Below are positions 41,225 through 49,461 of a DNA stretch of 64,000 nt, one piece after another (position 1 is the first letter of the stretch; every line of letters starts with the position of its first letter). The stretch is from Serratia silvae. GTDB taxonomy: Bacteria; Pseudomonadota; Gammaproteobacteria; Enterobacterales; Enterobacteriaceae. The position numbers were made by a program, and so were the translations under genes. The notes under the pieces were generated by a model, which was not told the DNA's origin, did no database searches, and saw only the letters and a program-made list of their open reading frames with translations. The stretch covers positions 152,193 to 216,192 of the forward strand of contig NZ_JAGQDC010000006.1 of the NCBI RefSeq assembly GCF_023282985.1, in the 5' to 3' direction.

Positions 41225-41313
41225 CGCGTCAGTACGATTTTGCCGAACGGGTCGCGATCGAGGTGATCGAGCGCTGCGGGTAGCTGATCGAAACGGTAAT
41301 GCTGGTTGATGTG
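41221..41313 (-). pseudogene. C-terminal remnant of a zinc-type alcohol dehydrogenase/quinone reductase
   Basis: Read on the minus strand, 41313 to 41221 encodes HINQHYRFDQLPAALDHL, then [12 protein letters not shown] and a stop, the typical end of medium-chain dehydrogenases (FxxxxAxxHLxxxxxxGKIVL). No start or upstream part is present; the sequence before it does not continue the domain. Its stop overlaps the yqhC stop region on the other strand. It is best explained as the tail of a deleted gene; it is too short for the exact family to be named. Confidence 0.7.
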
Positions 41314-41354
41314 TGAAGCCTTGCTGGAAGGACGATTTAGCCGCGCCACCCGAT

Positions 41355-42011
41355 TCAGGAGGCGCGTTTTTTGCGCCAAACGACCAGCATCACGCCCAGC
41401 AGTCCAGCGACCAACAGCACCATCGGCAGGATCATCAGCCCGGCCATCACCTGATCTTCGTGGCGTTTAACCAGCGGGATTTGGCTAAAGGCATAGCCTA
41501 GCGTAACCACCGAGCCGACCCACAGCAAGCCACTGAGCCAGTTAAAGATTTGAAAACGGGTACTATTGAGGCCAGAGATACCGGCCATGGTAGGTAACAG
41601 GGTGCGTACAAACGCCAGGAAACGGCCAATCAGCAGAGCGACCAGGCCGTGGCGGTTAAACAGCATGTGCGCGCGTTGATGGTATTGCGCCGGCAGCTGT
41701 AGCAACCAGCCTTTTACCACTGAGGTATGGCCGAGCCATCGCCCTTGCAGATAGCTGAGCCAACAGCCAAGGCTGGCGGCGACCGTCAGAATAATCAGCG
41801 TGGGGATAAAGCTCATCACGCCTTTGGCGATCAAGGCACCGGCCAACAGCAGTAAGCTATCTCCGGGCAGGAAGGAAGCGGGCAACAACCCGTTTTCCAA
41901 AAACAAGGTGGTAAAAAGGACGGTATAAACCACCCAAATCACGCTGGGATCGGCAAGTGCAGTAAAGTCTTGCGTCCACAGTGCGTGAACAATCTCTCTT
42001 AATACATCCAT
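41355..42011 (-). CDS. yghB: DedA-family inner-membrane protein YghB
   Basis: This 218-aa polytopic protein matches E. coli YghB (219 aa): [39 protein letters not shown] and the C-terminal VKRHEDQVM. DedA proteins are linked to membrane lipid scrambling and proton-motive-force homeostasis; YghB acts redundantly with YqjA in cell division and drug tolerance. The conserved Glu and Asp of the first hydrophobic loop and the Arg pair of GRFLAFVR are present. In E. coli metC lies between yghB and exbB; here that gene is missing and a 484-bp gap remains. Confidence 0.95.
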   Translation of the reverse strand: MDVLREIVHALWTQDFTALADPSVIWVVYTVLFTTLFLENGLLPASFLPGDSLLLLAGALIAKGVMSFIPTLIILTVAASLGCWLSYLQGRWLGHTSVVKGWLLQLPAQYHQRAHMLFNRHGLVALLIGRFLAFVRTLLPTMAGISGLNSTRFQIFNWLSGLLWVGSVVTLGYAFSQIPLVKRHEDQVMAGLMILPMVLLVAGLLGVMLVVWRKKRAS

Positions 42012-42405
42012 TTTTTATCCTGGGGGTGCCTGGGCTGACTTTCTATAGGCTACCGTGTTGTTATAGCCATGCTCGCGAGTAAGATGAGGCCGCACACTGG
42101 CGGTCAGACCCTGGAGCACGGGTATAGTGTACCGCTATTAGCTTAAGCGAACAGTAAACAGAGCGTAGAAAATGTGGCAAAGGCTGTAAAACTCGGAAAA
42201 GTACGGGCGTCCAATAGACGTTTTTCCGCAGTAGTGATGGCGTGAGCTATTCACCCGATTATGTCCTGCAGGGGGTAAAAAGCAGCGGTTTGAGTGATGA
42301 TTTTGTTAGCATTGTGGGTAGGCTATGTTATGCCAAATGATGCGCAAACCCTGATAGTGACAAGGGGTGTATCATTTTTCCCCGCCGATGCGTTATTGAG
42401 TAAAT

Positions 42406-42424
42406 AATAATGATAACTACTATC
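42406..42424 (+). promoter_or_regulatory. Fur box upstream of exbB
   Basis: AATAATGATAACTACTATC matches the 19-bp Fur consensus at 15 positions, 72 bp before the exbB start. It predicts iron repression of exbBD. The rest of the 42012-42495 gap shows no gene or clear repeat that I can name; it includes a long low-signal stretch where E. coli carries metC. Confidence 0.85.
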
Positions 42425-42495
42425 AATCCCTGATTGGTTTGATATGATCGCACGCTGAATTCTTCCTTAAATGTTGAAATGGGTGGAGGCACAGC

Positions 42496-43488
42496 GTGAA
42501 AACGGCTGGCAAAATGACAAATCTAAGTGCTCAGGGCGCAGGCCGTGGGCAATGGGGCGCATTGGGGCGCAGTGTGATCGCCTCACTGGTATTGGTGGTG
42601 GGGTTGGCGGGCAACGCTCAGGCGGCACCGGCCACTGCACCAGCAGTTACGCAAAGCGTTGCTGCGGCAACGACACCAGCAGCCCCAGAAGCGGTAACCC
42701 CAGTGGCGGGCACCCCCGAAAATATCACCCCGGCTAATCCTGAACCGACCATCCAACCGCCAGAAACGCGTGGCATGGACCTCTCCGTTTGGGGCATGTA
42801 TCAGCATGCCGATATCGTGGTGAAAATCGTGATGATTGGCCTGGTGCTGGCGTCTATCGTCACTTGGACCATTCTGTTTGCCAAAGGTAGCGAGCTGGTT
42901 CGTTCCAAGCGCCGTCTGCGCCGTGAGCAGTTGGCGCTGGCCGATGTGCGTTCGCTGGACGATGCCTCCGAACTGGCGCAAAGCTTCTCGTCAGAGAGCA
43001 TCAGCGCGGTACTGCTGCAAGATGCGCAGAACGAACTGGAATTGTCGGCGGCCTCCAACGACAACAACGGCATTAAAGAGCGTACCGGATTCCGTCTGGA
43101 ACGCCGCGTAGCGGCCTACGGGCGTCAACTGGGGCGTGGTAATGGCTTCCTGGCCACCATTGGTGCCATTTCACCGTTTGTCGGCCTGTTCGGTACCGTA
43201 TGGGGCATCATGAACAGCTTTATCGGCATTGCCCATTCGCAAACCACCAACCTGGCGGTCGTTGCCCCGGGTATTGCGGAAGCTCTGCTGGCCACCGCAC
43301 TCGGTCTGGTTGCCGCTATCCCGGCGGTGGTGATTTACAACATCTTTGCTCGCGTTATCGGCGGCCACCGTGCTCAGGTCGGCGATGTGGCGGCGCAGGT
43401 GCTGCTGCTGTTGGGCCGCGATCTGGATCTGGCAGCCTCGGCCGATGCCAAACGTTCGCAGCATGCGCACCAGCTGCGGGTGGGGTGA
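42496..43488 (+). CDS. exbB: TonB-energising proton channel subunit ExbB, long secreted-leader form
   Basis: ExbB forms the pentameric inner-membrane proton channel that, with ExbD, powers TonB. At 330 aa it is about 85 residues longer than E. coli ExbB. The extra N-terminal part has a signal peptide (to about NAQA-AP near residue 43) and an Ala/Pro/Thr-rich periplasmic stretch (about 44-90), as known in Serratia marcescens ExbB. The MotA/TolQ/ExbB core follows with [20 protein letters not shown] and [20 protein letters not shown]. The start is GTG after GGAGG. A Fur box lies upstream and exbD begins 3 bp after the stop. Confidence 0.96.
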   Translation: MKTAGKMTNLSAQGAGRGQWGALGRSVIASLVLVVGLAGNAQAAPATAPAVTQSVAAATTPAAPEAVTPVAGTPENITPANPEPTIQPPETRGMDLSVWGMYQHADIVVKIVMIGLVLASIVTWTILFAKGSELVRSKRRLRREQLALADVRSLDDASELAQSFSSESISAVLLQDAQNELELSAASNDNNGIKERTGFRLERRVAAYGRQLGRGNGFLATIGAISPFVGLFGTVWGIMNSFIGIAHSQTTNLAVVAPGIAEALLATALGLVAAIPAVVIYNIFARVIGGHRAQVGDVAAQVLLLLGRDLDLAASADAKRSQHAHQLRVG

Positions 43489-43491
43489 GTT

Positions 43492-43914
43492 ATGGCGATG
43501 CGCTTAAATGAAGATCTGGACGACAGCGGCGAACTGCATGAAATCAACGTGACGCCGTTTATCGACGTCATGCTGGTGCTGTTGATCATCTTTATGGTGG
43601 CTGCGCCGCTGGCAACGGTAGATATTCGTGTCGATCTGCCCGCCTCTTCCGCTAAACCGCAGCCGCGTCCGGAAAAACCGGTGTTCCTGTCGGTGAAGGC
43701 AGACAAGCAGCTGTACGTGGGTGATGAGCCGGTGACGGCGGAACAGCTGACAGCAGTGCTGGATCAACGCACGCAGTCGAATAAAGAAACCACCATCTTC
43801 TTCCAGGCGGACAAGACCGTAGATTATGAAACGCTGATGAGCGTGATGGATACGCTACGCAAAGCCGGCTACCTGAAAGTTGGGCTGGTGGGGATGGAAG
43901 GCGTGGCCAAGTAA
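43492..43914 (+). CDS. exbD: TonB-energising subunit ExbD
   Basis: This 140-aa protein has one N-terminal membrane helix (about 23-43) bearing the essential proton-carrying Asp in NVTPFIDVMLVLLIIFMV, and a periplasmic domain. Length and sequence match E. coli ExbD (141 aa). It is co-transcribed with exbB. A weak hairpin of the form CCTCTTC...GAGGAAGAGG (about 43933-43966) follows but lacks a T-run. Confidence 0.96.
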   Translation: MAMRLNEDLDDSGELHEINVTPFIDVMLVLLIIFMVAAPLATVDIRVDLPASSAKPQPRPEKPVFLSVKADKQLYVGDEPVTAEQLTAVLDQRTQSNKETTIFFQADKTVDYETLMSVMDTLRKAGYLKVGLVGMEGVAK

Positions 43915-44040
43915 TCTGATACTCAGCTATTTCCTCTTCTTCGGGTTGTCGAACTCGAGGAAGAGGGCGCGATGACCTGCTTACTCCGCGAAATCTGCAC
44001 CACAACCCACCCCGAATTCCAACGATACTGCACGGGCTAT

Positions 44041-44859
44041 TTAGCCACGTGCATGTGCTGCAGCACGAGTGATTTGCTCATCGGAAGGGCGCACGCCGGT
44101 ATACAACACAAACTGCTCCAAAGCCTGTAAAGCGATCACTTCGGCACCGGTAACCACTTGCAAACCCTGCTCACGGGCATTGCGGATCAACGGGGTTTCT
44201 GCCGGTAAAGCCACCACGTCGAAGGCGATCTTCGCAGCCTTGATAGTGGCCGGTTCAAATGACAACTGCTCGGCTTCGCTACCGCCCGCCATGCCGATTG
44301 GCGTGACGTTAATCACCATCTCCACCTGCAAATCGCCCACTTCTGGTTGCCACTGATAACCATACTGTGCTGCCAGTGCCTGGCCCGCCTGTGGATTGCG
44401 TGCAATGATATAACCGTTCTTGAACCCAGCATCGCGCAGGGCGGCGGTCACCGCTTTGGCCATACCGCCGCTGCCACGCAGGGCAAACGAGGTGGTCGGG
44501 GATATCTGGTATTTCGCCAGCAGTTTGGCGATGGCGATATAGTCGGTGTTATAGGCCCGCAGGAAGCCGTCGTCATTAACGATGGTATTAACCGATTCAA
44601 TTGCCGTGGCCGACGCATCCAGCTCATCAAGGAACGGAATACAGCTTTCCTTGAACGGCATGGAAACCGCACAGCCGCGAATACCCAAAGCGCGTACGCC
44701 GCCAACCGCTGCCTGAATATCTTTGGTGGTGAACGCCTTGTAGATGAAGTTCAGGCCCAGTTCCTGATACAGATAGTTGTGGAAACGGGTACCGAAATTG
44801 CCTGGCCGACCGGCCAGTGACATACACAGCTGCGTATCTTTGTTGATTTCACGACTCAT
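44041..44859 (-). CDS. Shikimate-dehydrogenase-like protein (SDH-L / HI0607 type)
   Basis: This 272-aa protein belongs to the AroE superfamily but resembles Haemophilus HI0607 (SDH-L) rather than AroE or YdiB: MSREINKDTQLCMSLAGRPG, GIRGCAVSMPFKE with the catalytic Lys, VNTIVNDDGFLRAYNTDY with the Asp, and the modified nucleotide loop RGSGGMAKAV. Characterised members of the subgroup oxidise shikimate slowly, and their true substrate is uncertain. It is preceded by remains of a SorC-type regulator on the same strand, which may once have controlled it. Confidence 0.85.
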   Translation of the reverse strand: MSREINKDTQLCMSLAGRPGNFGTRFHNYLYQELGLNFIYKAFTTKDIQAAVGGVRALGIRGCAVSMPFKESCIPFLDELDASATAIESVNTIVNDDGFLRAYNTDYIAIAKLLAKYQISPTTSFALRGSGGMAKAVTAALRDAGFKNGYIIARNPQAGQALAAQYGYQWQPEVGDLQVEMVINVTPIGMAGGSEAEQLSFEPATIKAAKIAFDVVALPAETPLIRNAREQGLQVVTGAEVIALQALEQFVLYTGVRPSDEQITRAAAHARG

Positions 44860-45059
44860 TGGGCGCCCTCATTGAAATAAATCTCCCCGCAGTTTGGCCA
44901 GCATTCCGCAGGGATAATCGGTTCAGCTTACGCTAAATGACGATAAATTCAACAAAGCCCCAGTCCTGCATAATTAATCCCTCATTGCTGTTTTTTGGCA
45001 AGGGGAGGCCGTAAACGATGACTGTCGTTTAGCCAAGGCCAACCCGCGATTAACGAAAA

Positions 45060-45880
45060 CTATTCACTTTGTGCTAATAATTTTTCCGCTGTTTCCTTGG
45101 TCGTTACCAGGCAATTAATATAACCACCGTTAATGGCACCCAGAATGCCGGATAATTTTTCATAGGAGTGGGCAACGCCGATAGCGTATGGTGCTCGTTT
45201 GATTTTATCCAGTGTGATATTCATGGTTTTATCGGAGAAATAGGTTTTCACCTCATTACCGGTCGCATCATAAAAGCGTGAGCAAATATCTCCGGCGACC
45301 AGGGCAGTATTAAAATGCTCCATTGCCTCATTGCCATAAAAAGCACGCCAGGTAGAGTGACCGGTAATATTGGGGGAGCCGATACCGAAAACGGCAATAT
45401 CCAACTGGTTCCAATAGGCCGAAATAGTGCGGTAATGTTGCGATTCCATGATGCCATCGCGGATCATTTTTTGCTCTAAGATGGCTGGGAAATCAATTAA
45501 CTGTGATTCGGCGCGCATCTTCACTGCCGCGCTGTAAACCAGGGTATTGACGTGATAGCGGCTTTCCAGTTTGCCGGAAGGGCCACCGACCATTGGCACA
45601 CAGGTAACGGTTCTTTTACCGCAGTCTTCGGCCATTTGGTCCACCACGGCGGCCAGGGCGCTTCCCCAGGAAAAGCCAATCACATCGCCGTCTTTGATAA
45701 TGCCGTTGAGAAACTCGGCGCACTGCTGTCCCATGCTATTGAGCTGCGCCTGCAAGGGTTGCTGGCTATCGATGGGGGAAACGATAGCCTCTTTCAATCC
45801 GAAGCGCTGTTTCAGCCGCTGCTCCAGCAGCAGACTTTCGTTAAATTGATAGTTAATGGCAATGGTGACAATGCCTTGCG
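45060..45880 (-). pseudogene. SorC-family sugar-binding regulator, N-terminal DNA-binding part lost
   Basis: From the minus strand, residues from about GIVTIAINYQFNESLLLEQ through MKEAIVSP and on to KLLAQSE form an intact SorC-type effector-binding domain (blocks VIGFSWGSALAAVVDQ, VPMVGGPSG, FGIGSPNITG, ILGAINGGYINCLVTT). The reading frame is open past the point where the helix-turn-helix should lie, but there it turns into IS1 sequence read in a different frame, so the DNA-binding half is missing. A TTG codon at 45797 could start a product of about 245 aa, but it could not bind DNA by itself. The natural ligand would be a phosphorylated sugar-like compound. Confidence 0.8.
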
Positions 45881-46206
45881 AGTCTTTTGATACGTGTGCG
45901 CAGGGTCAGGTTGTTGCGCTCAATGCGCTGAGTGAAAATTTTACCGGCCAGATACTCTTCTCTGGCATAGCTACCCCAGTTACCGCTGGTTATCATGCCG
46001 ATACTGAACGGAGTCAGTAGTGCAAGTAGCTCCCGGAAGGTCTCATCGGTTCGGGGACCGAAAGTGTAGGCCAGAACACCGCCGTTTTTGGTGTTATATG
46101 CGTACTACAGCCAGTGCTGTTGAGCCTTGCTGCCGACGAAACCCCATTGCTCATTGAGCTAGCAGATGAGCGCCACATCAGCATGAGCAGCGGGAGACGA
46201 CGTTAT
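45874..46206 (-). mobile_element. IS1-family transposase (InsB) remnant
   Basis: Minus-strand translation gives ITSSPAAHADVALIC, a stop, LNEQWGFVGSKAQQHWL, a second stop, then YAYNTKNGGVLAYTFGPRTD and, near the end, KIFTQRIERNNLTLRTRIKR. This is the middle and C-terminal part of an IS1-type transposase with two premature stops. Both IS ends and the beginning of the gene are missing. It joins truncated SorC sequence at about 45874 and truncated LysR sequence at about 46206, so the element was caught in a deletion that removed parts of two flanking regulators. Confidence 0.85.
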
Positions 46207-46630
46207 CCTGTGTGCCAGCAGTATGGACAATGAGCTGGGCTTTGAGCGGCTGATGGGAAGAGAATACAAGGTGGTGGTACGTAAGGGGCACTCGTGTGAG
46301 AACGCCCGCATGCTCAAGGAGCTGCAACATTGTGATTGGGCTGGCAGCTACTACCGTCTGCTACATGAACTGTTTGGTGATATGGCGCCGGCGATCAGCG
46401 TCACCTGTGAGACCTTTATGGTTTGCACCAGTCTGGTGGCGCAGAGTGACTTTGTCAGCATTCTGTCTGTCGATGTGATCTCCGATCCTATCCTGGGCCG
46501 CCATCTGGTGGCGCTGGAATTGGATAAAGCTTTACCGTATGCCACTTGCTACCTGATCCAACGAAAGGATACGACGCTCACGCCGATGGGCGCCTACCTG
46601 GCCCGTCTGTTCAGGCAGCATTGCCGCTAG
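46199..46630 (+). pseudogene. C-terminal fragment of a LysR-type regulator
   Basis: The frame opens as DVILCASSMDNELGFERLMG straight out of the IS1 remnant and continues to LARLFRQHCR, about 143 codons. Pattern and length fit the second half of a LysR substrate-binding domain (REYKVVVRKGHSC, then the TSLVAQSDFVSILSVDVIS block and a Pro-x-Gly-like end). The DNA-binding domain is absent. An ATG at 46223 could yield a product of 135 aa, but no role is expected. The original target genes are not in the window. Confidence 0.7.
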
Positions 46631-46649
46631 TGGCCTATTCGTGGCGCCG

Positions 46650-47126
46650 TTACCGGCGGATGCAGATGATCAGTGGATTGGAAAATCCTTTAAGAATAAT
46701 GGCATCTCTATTTAGCGCCCTGATCTTGGAGTAAAACTCAATACCCGGAGTTTGCGGTAACACTCTGTGCTGCCATAGCTCCTCTGGCGTGTTATCCACG
46801 GGGTGGCTCTCCGTACGGGTAAAGACCATTTTTTCCACGTTATCCAGCTCGGACGGGGAGACGGTAAAGAAGGTCGTCCTTCTCAGGACATAGCTATGCC
46901 CCTGATTCTTGACCGAGCCGGAAAATTTTACACTCCCATGATGCTGCGCAGTAAATATGATGTCGACATGGGTGTTAACCTCAACGCTGTCACCTTCACG
47001 GACATTGAGGTGTTCGAATAACTGGGCATCACAATGGAACGGCCTGTAGGAGGCAAATTGATATACATAAAAAAGCATGGTGCTCAGGCATATTAGCAGC
47101 AGCAAGGCTACGACGAACTTTTTCAT
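46650..47126 (-). CDS. FidL-like membrane-anchored protein
   Basis: This 158-aa protein has an N-terminal membrane anchor (about residues 4-24, FVVALLLLICLSTMLFYVY) and a periplasmic domain with VNTHVDIIFTAQHHGSVKFS and RRTTFFTVSPSELDNVEKMV. It resembles FidL of Salmonella pathogenicity island 3 and related enterobacterial proteins, which pair with the MarT regulator. It starts 4 bp after the MarT-like gene on the same strand. The likely role is a periplasmic partner that modulates the membrane regulator, by analogy with ToxS; that is inference. Confidence 0.75.
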   Translation of the reverse strand: MKKFVVALLLLICLSTMLFYVYQFASYRPFHCDAQLFEHLNVREGDSVEVNTHVDIIFTAQHHGSVKFSGSVKNQGHSYVLRRTTFFTVSPSELDNVEKMVFTRTESHPVDNTPEELWQHRVLPQTPGIEFYSKIRALNRDAIILKGFSNPLIICIRR

Positions 47127-47130
47127 GGTG

Positions 47131-47940
47131 TTACTCTACTATCTTGTAATTTAAACAATTTTTATACCTGGTGGTGTCAAGTTTACTGCAGGCGGCGAGT
47201 AGCCGAACTCTGAGGCGTTCGTTGTTAGGGTGTGCTTCGGCATAAAAAATATCCAGGTCTTCCTGCGAGCAGTCTATCCCTTCTTCTGTCATCTCCCTGA
47301 TTATTTTAGCCGTAAAATCTCCATTTGGCTTGTTGTCGTTCAAGTCATAGATACTGCACTTTCCATAGGTCGTCAGGAGTTTAACACTCTCTTTTTTGGT
47401 GTGTATTAATGTGGTCATGCCGATCAGCGTGCTTAATAACAGTAACAGGGCCAGCACGAAAGAGAGCATGCGGTGTTTTTTTAGCGACAGATAGAGTGAG
47501 CCACGATCCTTTGGCTTGTCGATTTCTGCTGTCGTGCCGCCAGGGTTAACAGTTAACCCTTCATTAATAGTGGTTTTATTATCGCTTGGGGCCTGCTGGG
47601 TGATGATGTTTTGTATCGGATGGATCTCTGCGTCCAATCTAAACCCGACACGGGGCACGGTGAAGATAATATCCTTATTAATCGCAAGGTTGCTGAACGC
47701 CTTTCTTAGCTCACTTATGTGATTGTTAAGACTGGCATTGGATGGTGAAAAGCCATAGTCCTCCCACACCTTTTTAAGGATGTCATCACGAAGCAGATTG
47801 ATTCTGTTGTTGTTAATCAACTCACTTAACAGTCTGGTGGCCGGTTTTGATAATTCAATAGATTGCTGAGGATCGTTTTTTAAGATTAATAATCTATTGT
47901 CAGGATCAAAGGTCACTGTGAGATTTATTATATATTTCAT
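47131..47940 (-). CDS. ToxR/MarT-like membrane-bound transcriptional regulator
   Basis: This 269-aa protein has a cytoplasmic OmpR-type winged helix (about 1-105; LRDDILKKVWEDYGFSPSNA, SLNNHISELRKAF, TVPRVGFRL), a flexible linker, one membrane helix (about 158-180) and a periplasmic domain with two or three Cys. This is the ToxR/CadC/MarT layout. The FidL-like gene follows by 4 bp, so both are probably one operon. Targets may include the neighbouring accessory genes; none is proven. Regulation would come from the AT-rich 400-bp gap upstream. Confidence 0.82.
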   Translation of the reverse strand: MKYIINLTVTFDPDNRLLILKNDPQQSIELSKPATRLLSELINNNRINLLRDDILKKVWEDYGFSPSNASLNNHISELRKAFSNLAINKDIIFTVPRVGFRLDAEIHPIQNIITQQAPSDNKTTINEGLTVNPGGTTAEIDKPKDRGSLYLSLKKHRMLSFVLALLLLLSTLIGMTTLIHTKKESVKLLTTYGKCSIYDLNDNKPNGDFTAKIIREMTEEGIDCSQEDLDIFYAEAHPNNERLRVRLLAACSKLDTTRYKNCLNYKIVE

Positions 47941-48341
47941 GGCGATAGTCGAGCTTCCTTGATGTTGATGTCTGTCTGTCCGGACGTATTATTTAATGAG
48001 AATAGTCTTAATCAATGGGTTTCGGGTAGGTATTTAGTTAGAAAACACCCGTAGAGTCAACCCTTGTCTGAACTATTTTTTTATTCAAAATAACTACCTG
48101 AATTGTAACTAGTATTACCTACTTACCAGATTGTTTTATTTTGCTTGCTTTGGGGTTAAAATTCAAATAAACAATAATTAATAGGATTTAATTCTAATTA
48201 ATATGGATTATTTGGATTATTTTGCTTTTTTTGGGGTCGGGCGATAGCATGATTTTGCCGTCAAAAACCGGATCGCCAGGCGACCAGGCGACAGAGCAAG
48301 GAGCGACAAGGAGAGCTGCTTATCGCTCATAAAGGAATAAA
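47941..48341. promoter_or_regulatory. AT-rich divergent control region
   Basis: This 401-bp gap lies between the start of the marT-like gene and the start of the luxR-type gene. It is strikingly AT-rich (for example AATAATTAATAGGATTTAAT near 48172), as are many H-NS-silenced promoters of acquired regulators. A short direct repeat, CAGGCGAC twice (about 48278-48293), lies near its right end. No gene is seen. The role as a shared silenced promoter is inference. Confidence 0.45.
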
Positions 48342-48989
48342 ATGAAACCACACATCGTTATTGCCATTCAGGATACCAACCGCTTTTTTGCCTTGGGAAT
48401 CCAACATATTTTGCAGGCCTATTTTCAGGCAAAAGGCTGCACAGTGGATTTTGTGCCGCTTTCCTCAGAGAAGACGATCGACCTGATGATTTGTGCCAAA
48501 TCCCACAACGGGCCGATGCTGGCCAATCGCTTATGGGAACAAAAAGTGGGCAGGCTATTTGGGACGATTGTCGTACGGGAAAGCGTCATTGAGGACATAA
48601 GACTAGAAAAGCCTGAGCACAATGGCCCAAGTTTATTAGGCCGCAGGGAAAAGGCTGAGGCGGTAGTGCATTTGCTAGAGCAGATGTTTAATCGCGCGTG
48701 CTTTCAGCATTTGCAGGCAGTAAAGGAAGGAACGTGCTTTCAGCATTTGCAGGCAGTGAAGGACGGAGCGTGTATCAGCCTGAGGCTGACCCCGCGTGAG
48801 CGGGATATTTTGCAGGGGATCAGCAGGGAACTCACGCCCAGGCAAATCGCCAATAACCTGTCACTTAGCGTCAAGACCGTCAGCACCCATAAACTCACTG
48901 CGATGCGCAAACTAGGTTTCAAACGTAATAGCGAATTATATTTCTGGTTACGGCAGGGAAGGCTGGATCTGGAAAATAGTGCGTTATAG
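48342..48989 (+). CDS. LuxR-type transcriptional regulator
   Basis: This 215-aa protein has an N-terminal receiver-like region without the expected phospho-acceptor pattern (MKPHIVIAIQDTNRFFALGI) and a C-terminal LuxR helix-turn-helix (about 147-205; LTPRERDILQGISRELTPRQ, IANNLSLSVKTVSTHK, MRKLGFKRNSEL). This layout is common in enterobacterial regulators of fimbriae and capsule (FimZ, EcpR, RcsA-like). Between the domains residues 120-143 are a tandem duplication of 12 residues. An AAGGA site lies 8 bases before the ATG. Targets are unknown; there is no fimbrial operon in the window. Confidence 0.8.
   Translation: MKPHIVIAIQDTNRFFALGIQHILQAYFQAKGCTVDFVPLSSEKTIDLMICAKSHNGPMLANRLWEQKVGRLFGTIVVRESVIEDIRLEKPEHNGPSLLGRREKAEAVVHLLEQMFNRACFQHLQAVKEGTCFQHLQAVKDGACISLRLTPRERDILQGISRELTPRQIANNLSLSVKTVSTHKLTAMRKLGFKRNSELYFWLRQGRLDLENSAL
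48699..48770 (+). repeat. 36-bp in-frame tandem duplication in the luxR-type gene
   Basis: Two units (48699-48734 and 48735-48770), each beginning TGCTTTCAGCATTTGCAGGC, differ at only 3 of 36 bases. They encode CFQHLQAVKEGT and CFQHLQAVKDGA. The duplication lies in the linker just before the helix-turn-helix. Confidence 0.95.
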
Positions 48990-49206
48990 ACAAAATAGCG
49001 GGGCCCGCATGGCAGACCCCGGAGACTGTAGATATTCCTTAAACGACTCACGATGTAGAAAGCTTCAGGATACTTTTCGCAGGTGGGCTAGGCCATCAAG
49101 GCAATGGCTTTACCCAGCACCCTTGTCGCCACACAGGTGGCAGTAATCCATCGTGTCGATCACCGCCAGCAAGCCCCGCGTGGCGCAACAGGAAACTTCC
49201 CTGACG

Positions 49207-49329
49207 ATGAGCGAAGATATTCTGCTGCCGGTGCAGGTCAATCAGCACGGCACCTTACTGGCCATCGAGCTATTATGCGAAACCGTATCTGATGGCATTC
49301 AGCCCTCGGTTTGGTGGCCGCCAAGCTAA
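49207..49329 (+). pseudogene. Possible EAL-domain (c-di-GMP phosphodiesterase) fragment
   Basis: This short frame encodes ILLPVQVNQHGTLLAIELLC followed by ETVSDGIQPS. It resembles the start of EAL domains (the pattern xPIVxxxGxLxAxELLxR). It is 40 codons long and ends in a stop; the catalytic EAL core is missing. No further coding signal is seen in 48990-49461, except a 7-bp-armed inverted repeat TTCACTC...GAGTGAA (49417-49437) just before the next gene. Confidence 0.4.
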
Positions 49330-49461
49330 GGCGCTACCCGGCTAACGCCTAATCATCCCGGTTTATTTTCGCCGTCTTGTTTTTCCTCAATGCTTACGAC
49401 ACTATCTCAGGCAAAATTCACTCGGGACGAGAGTGAACACTGGATATAAGTAAGGACATCG

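Noticed and set aside
42012..42400. Possible remnant of metC between yghB and exbB
   Set aside because: No cystathionine beta-lyase motif was found in any frame; the gene seems simply absent here.
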